From the NCBI GenBank assembly GCA_018296165.2, contig JACKQL020000013.1:248001-312000 (forward strand): a stretch of DNA of 64,000 bases, given 5' to 3'. The DNA comes from Termitomyces sp. T153 (taxonomy: Eukaryota > Basidiomycota > Agaricomycetes > Agaricales > Lyophyllaceae). Shown piece after piece: positions 60,651 to 64,000 of this stretch. A model generated the notes under the pieces. It worked only from the letters and a program-made list of their open reading frames with translations, was not told the DNA's origin and searched no databases. The position numbers and the translations under genes are program-made. How positions within the stretch are numbered: position 1 is the stretch's first letter; the number at the start of each line of letters is the position of its first letter.

Positions 60651-62617
60651 TTAATCCTCTTCACCGCCCTCAACGTCGCTAGCCTCGTCATCGCTGACAA
60701 CTCCAACAACACCTCCGGAGCTGCTCTCCTTCTCCCGAAGTACCCTTCCAGCCTCCCGTAGTTTATTTCCAAAAGCTTTTCGTGCTCCCATGTTGGCACC
60801 AACATCCCAGATTTGCATCTTTGCTTTGGAACCTGCTGCAGCAAGTGTGAGCGGGTCATCTGGAGAGAACACGGCACTGAAAACTTTGCCCTAGTCATAA
60901 GTGGGTGAGTGATGCAGAACAAGAGATAACGAGAAGGGCAAAACATACAACCCCAAGATCCCTTGAAGTGACCAGGCTGACATTTCTCTTCCCTCCATCT
61001 GTCTCGTCTGCAACGTTCCAGACCTTGACGAGCTTGTCTGTGCCGCCAGTCACGATACAACCCTTGATGTGAGGATTGACATCGAGAGCAGACACTGCAC
61101 CGTCATGAGCAGAGAGTGTGAACCGCGCTGGTGAGGGATTGTCCAGATTGGAAGGTAGTGTCCGGACGTCGAAGTTCAGCACTATGCCGTTTTCGAGCGA
61201 GACCTAGAAATCCCGCGGATGGTGAATGGATTTACTCGGATACTTGGGAGTGTAACGCACATAGAAACCATGATCTTCCCAAGGATCCCATCTGAGTGCT
61301 TCAACATCACTACCCAAGATCGCACCGACACCGGAGGTCGGAGACCTCGAGTCAAACGTCCGCACCGTCCGATCGTAACTCCCTGTCAAAAGAACACTGG
61401 GCTCTTTTTCATTCCACTGCACCGCTTGCACCTTATCCTTATGAACATCAAAACTCCGTATTGCGCCCCTGCCCGTGTCGTCATCCATCCCGTTCGTTGG
61501 GTCGCGGCTCAGGTCCCACAGCTTCACTGTCCGATCCGCACTTGCGCTCGCAAGTAAATTACGCTGAACTCTGTTCCAGCTGAGTCCCAGGACTGCATCG
61601 ACATGGTAACCTTTCTCTACGGTACGATGTTTAGTTTTCTTTTTCTTTTTCTTGCCTGTTCCAAGTGGTACCGGGACGTGTGCTTTCGTTGCGTCGGGAC
61701 GTCCGAGGATTGAATTGGGATACATGGCTTCAACAGTGTCGAGCGACCAGATTTCGATTTCGGGATCGAGGGTACCTACGGCGATATAATTGCCGAAACC
61801 TGGATTTGTTGATGGTGGTGCGGTGGTGGAAGAGGAGGCCGGCGGAAAGTCGAGCCATTCAAGGCAGAGAGGGAAATTGGGAAGCATGAGATCGTGATGC
61901 GCGTAGAGATTCTCTTCGGATTCATCGTAGACGTAGATTTCTAACTGAGAGATCTCGTCTTCTGTTTTGGCGATTACAATGAGATTGTCAGTGGGAAGAA
62001 TCTCAAGTTCTTCTCGTTCGTCATCGCCGTCCTAGATTTCTGGTGAGAAACAGGGTAATTATAATTGGTATAGATATATACCTCTTTTAGTGTGATGTAT
62101 GGGTCCTCCTCATTGTCTTTGTAATATGTTAAGCCTTTGATATTGCTGAAAGGACCGGCATCTACCAGAATCCAAAATCAGGTCAACGCGTGCATGATGA
62201 TGTAGGATCTAACCATTTGTCTTGACATCGTCATCATACTCGTCTAGTTTGTACTGCGAAAGATCATCGTCTTTGGGTTTAGGTGCAGGCGCAGAGTCGA
62301 CATCCATCGCATTATCTTCACTTGCTCAAAAAATCAATGATGCGTCTCGACAACCATAAGAAAAATATGACACACTCAACCCAATTCTCTTCGTCGTCAT
62401 TGTCTCCTTGATCATCTGCCTCGTCGCCTTCTGCCCCTTTGCCCATGGACCTTGCAGCCTCGTGTGCTCGTTCAAGTTCTATGCGGGCATCCTCAAGCTC
62501 GATTCGGGCTAAAGCGCTAACACGCTCTAGTTCCTTGTCGTCAAGGACGTATTTTTGTGGATGTCGTTCTGCGATGCCGCGACGTACCCACGCGACAGCA
62601 GAGATGAGGCTACTCAT
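60651..62617 (-). CDS. PWP1: WD40 ribosome-biogenesis protein PWP1
   Basis: Minus-strand exons from ATG 62617 (MSSLISAVAWVRRGIAERHP) to TAA 60651-60653. The PWP1 N-terminus (YVLDDKELERVSALARIELE) is followed by an acidic stretch, SQYKLDEYDDD, and WD repeats such as LGLSWNRVQRNLLASASADR with TVKLWDLSRD, VQAVQWNEKEPSVLLTGSYD, VSALDVNPHIKGCIVTGGTD and VFSPDDPLTLAAAGSKAKMQ, then an acidic end. A Lys-rich insert (GTGKKKKKKTKH) may be a nuclear signal. PWP1 acts in the nucleolus in 60S subunit assembly and rDNA transcription. A short 3' flank separates it from the CYP51 gene, which is convergent. Confidence 0.9.
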
Positions 62618-62801
62618 CGCTAGCTGCTTAATGGCCAAACTGATTTTCGAAAAAGTTTTATCGTCTCCACGTGATCGCAGTTCTTCGGACCGGTACATAA
62701 CCCTTTCTCAAGTCGTTCTAGTCTAGAACACTGACCTCGACCTCTACTGACGGCAACAAATAACAAGAATAGATGCCTGCGACACGTCTGTTAGAAATAT
62801 A

Positions 62802-63680
62802 TTAGAGACTACTTCTGTAGAGTCCTTCACGGACAATATACGAGGCTATTCCTAAAGGAACAAATTTCTTCCACTCCGCCGTCTCTAGACCCCGTTGGCG
62901 AATGTTATTACGGACTTCGCTTGAGCTATACTTCGCGAGATCTTCACCTATATCAATGAAATTGATACGTCCCATAGATATGAACTCGTTCGCAATCGCG
63001 TGGTCTACGTCATCTGCCGGAATATAAGAGGAAGAAGCGCGGCGTGCACAGACGACAGACGAATTATCGCCTTCTGGAGAGAAGAAGTGTCGTAAAGACG
63101 TCATCATTTGTTGCTCAGATCCATAGTATCGAGGTTGTACGAGGCGCTCAAGGGTGTCAAAACCAAGGATAAAATCTAGTTGGGTGGAACGTTGCGATGA
63201 TGAGGCCGCGAGCCTGTTTTTGAGGAAAGTTTGAAGAATCTTTGACTTGCCCACAAATGTTGGTTCGTCAACCATGGCAATAGCAATATTAGGTTCTAAT
63301 CCTTCCTGTGGCTTTATAGCCTGAGCGAAAATTTCGAGCATTTCAAGACGCTGAAGATATGTGGCATCACCGGGCTTCAATGTCTTGTCTGCGTTGCGAA
63401 CGGAGAGTACAAGGAGCTTTGCATCATAGTCACGATTGTTGGAGGTAGTCGAATCTATTTCATGTGGTGGTGGTCGACTGTTGGCAAGTGCCAGATGGGC
63501 AAGGGTCGGTGGGTTAAACGATGCGTCGAGGACAAGAATCCTGAGTTGACTTTGTGGCGGAGATACTGTCTTGGGAAGGGGCCAAAGACTGTGGGAGGCA
63601 TATACGAGCTCGACTGCATGCTTTGAAAAGCCATTTTGAATGCGATAGAGGAGCGCTGCCGCGGTTGTAGAGAATGACAT
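62802..63680 (-). CDS. POF1: POF1-like nucleotidyltransferase (NMN adenylyltransferase-type)
   Basis: Single exon, 292 residues, MSFSTTAAALLYRIQNGFSK to TAA 62802-62804. The nucleotidyltransferase loop ILVLDASFNPPTLAHLALAN contains the NPPTLAH form of the (H/T)xGH motif. The region DFILGFDTLERLVQPRYYG resembles the NMNAT GxD segment, and the late KYSSSEVRNNIRQRG matches the ISSTxxR phosphate-binding motif. Yeast Pof1 and related fungal proteins belong to this cytidylyltransferase-like family. Substrate choice (NMN or another nucleotide) cannot be read from sequence. Unusually for this window it has no intron. It is head to head with the partial gene at 63775. Confidence 0.8.
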   Translation of the reverse strand: MSFSTTAAALLYRIQNGFSKHAVELVYASHSLWPLPKTVSPPQSQLRILVLDASFNPPTLAHLALANSRPPPHEIDSTTSNNRDYDAKLLVLSVRNADKTLKPGDATYLQRLEMLEIFAQAIKPQEGLEPNIAIAMVDEPTFVGKSKILQTFLKNRLAASSSQRSTQLDFILGFDTLERLVQPRYYGSEQQMMTSLRHFFSPEGDNSSVVCARRASSSYIPADDVDHAIANEFISMGRINFIDIGEDLAKYSSSEVRNNIRQRGLETAEWKKFVPLGIASYIVREGLYRSSL

Positions 63681-63774
63681 GGTTAAGGGAGAAATCAGAT
63701 AAGATACAACGCGGCACCGATTCTGGACAATTGATTATTGATTAGGTTTCTTGTACGACACTACTTCATCCACC

Positions 63775-64000
63775 ATGTCGTCTTTACAAAAGGACGATGA
63801 CGGCTTCTACACTCCAGGTATCGCACCGTAATGCCCTTTGTCGCGTCGCGCTCATCATCTCCAGTCGCTTCGAAGGATGTCGAACCCAACGACCAAAAAT
63901 CAAGTAAGGACACCTCGCGTTCACCTATTGAAAGGTCTTCAATTTATCCGTCGTTTTCAGACAATTCGGAATTGATTAACTCTGCCTTTGAGGTGTCGGT
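63775..64000 (+). CDS. Partial gene at window edge, product unknown
   Basis: The start is at 63775 (MSSLQKDDDGFYTP). An intron near 63820-63867 leads to VASKDVEPNDQKS, and a second intron ending near 63960 leads to NNSELINSAFEVS, open at the window end. Only the hydrophilic N-terminus is present. The start context (tccaccatgtcg) is good. The last residues could begin a transporter, but this is a guess. Confidence 0.5.

Overview
This is nuclear DNA from a filamentous basidiomycete, most likely a mushroom-forming agaricomycete. Almost every gene is cut by several introns of about 50 bases with GT..AG ends and a CTAAC-like branch site. The gene set mixes conserved eukaryotic housekeeping genes with families expanded in agaricomycetes: kinase-like proteins, cysteine-rich F-box proteins, a DUF6534-like membrane protein and salicylate-hydroxylase-like FAD monooxygenases. 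No bacterial operon, rRNA, tRNA or CRISPR was seen. Gene models here were joined by hand across introns, so exon edges are inferences unless stated.

Layout. 1-14 kb: a Ca3427-like binding protein, a TPR protein head to head with a small membrane protein, a conserved unknown, a long gene-poor stretch, a secreted Gly/Asn repeat protein that simple ORF reading misframes, and the transcription factor IWS1. 14-28 kb is a decayed zone. It has duplicated non-coding repeats, one intact kinase-like gene followed by a broken copy, a 3' fragment of a rhodanese gene, a 4.3-kb CpG-poor island with unidentified coding remnants and repeats, and an eroded DUF6534-like gene. 28-34 kb: an F-box-like unknown and a small secreted protein with degenerate paralogue fragments. 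33.8-40.5 kb: a tandem array of three FAD monooxygenases. All three share one intron with an apparent GA donor, and the third carries an early stop. 40.9-64 kb is a dense conserved block: RPT2, YIP4, VPS51, two tandem F-box genes with hydrophobic tails, an ENV7/STK16 kinase, a DSS1-type mitochondrial exoribonuclease, CYP51/ERG11, PWP1, a POF1-like nucleotidyltransferase and a partial gene at the edge.

How they fit together: the housekeeping genes do not form one pathway. Several are arranged head to head with 94-203 bp between start codons, suggesting shared promoters. The lineage-specific genes cluster where duplication, gene conversion and decay are visible. The most interesting signals are the conserved GA-AG intron with a conversion tract in the monooxygenase array, the hidden repeat protein, the paired F-box proteins with membrane-like tails, and the sharply bounded CpG-poor island.
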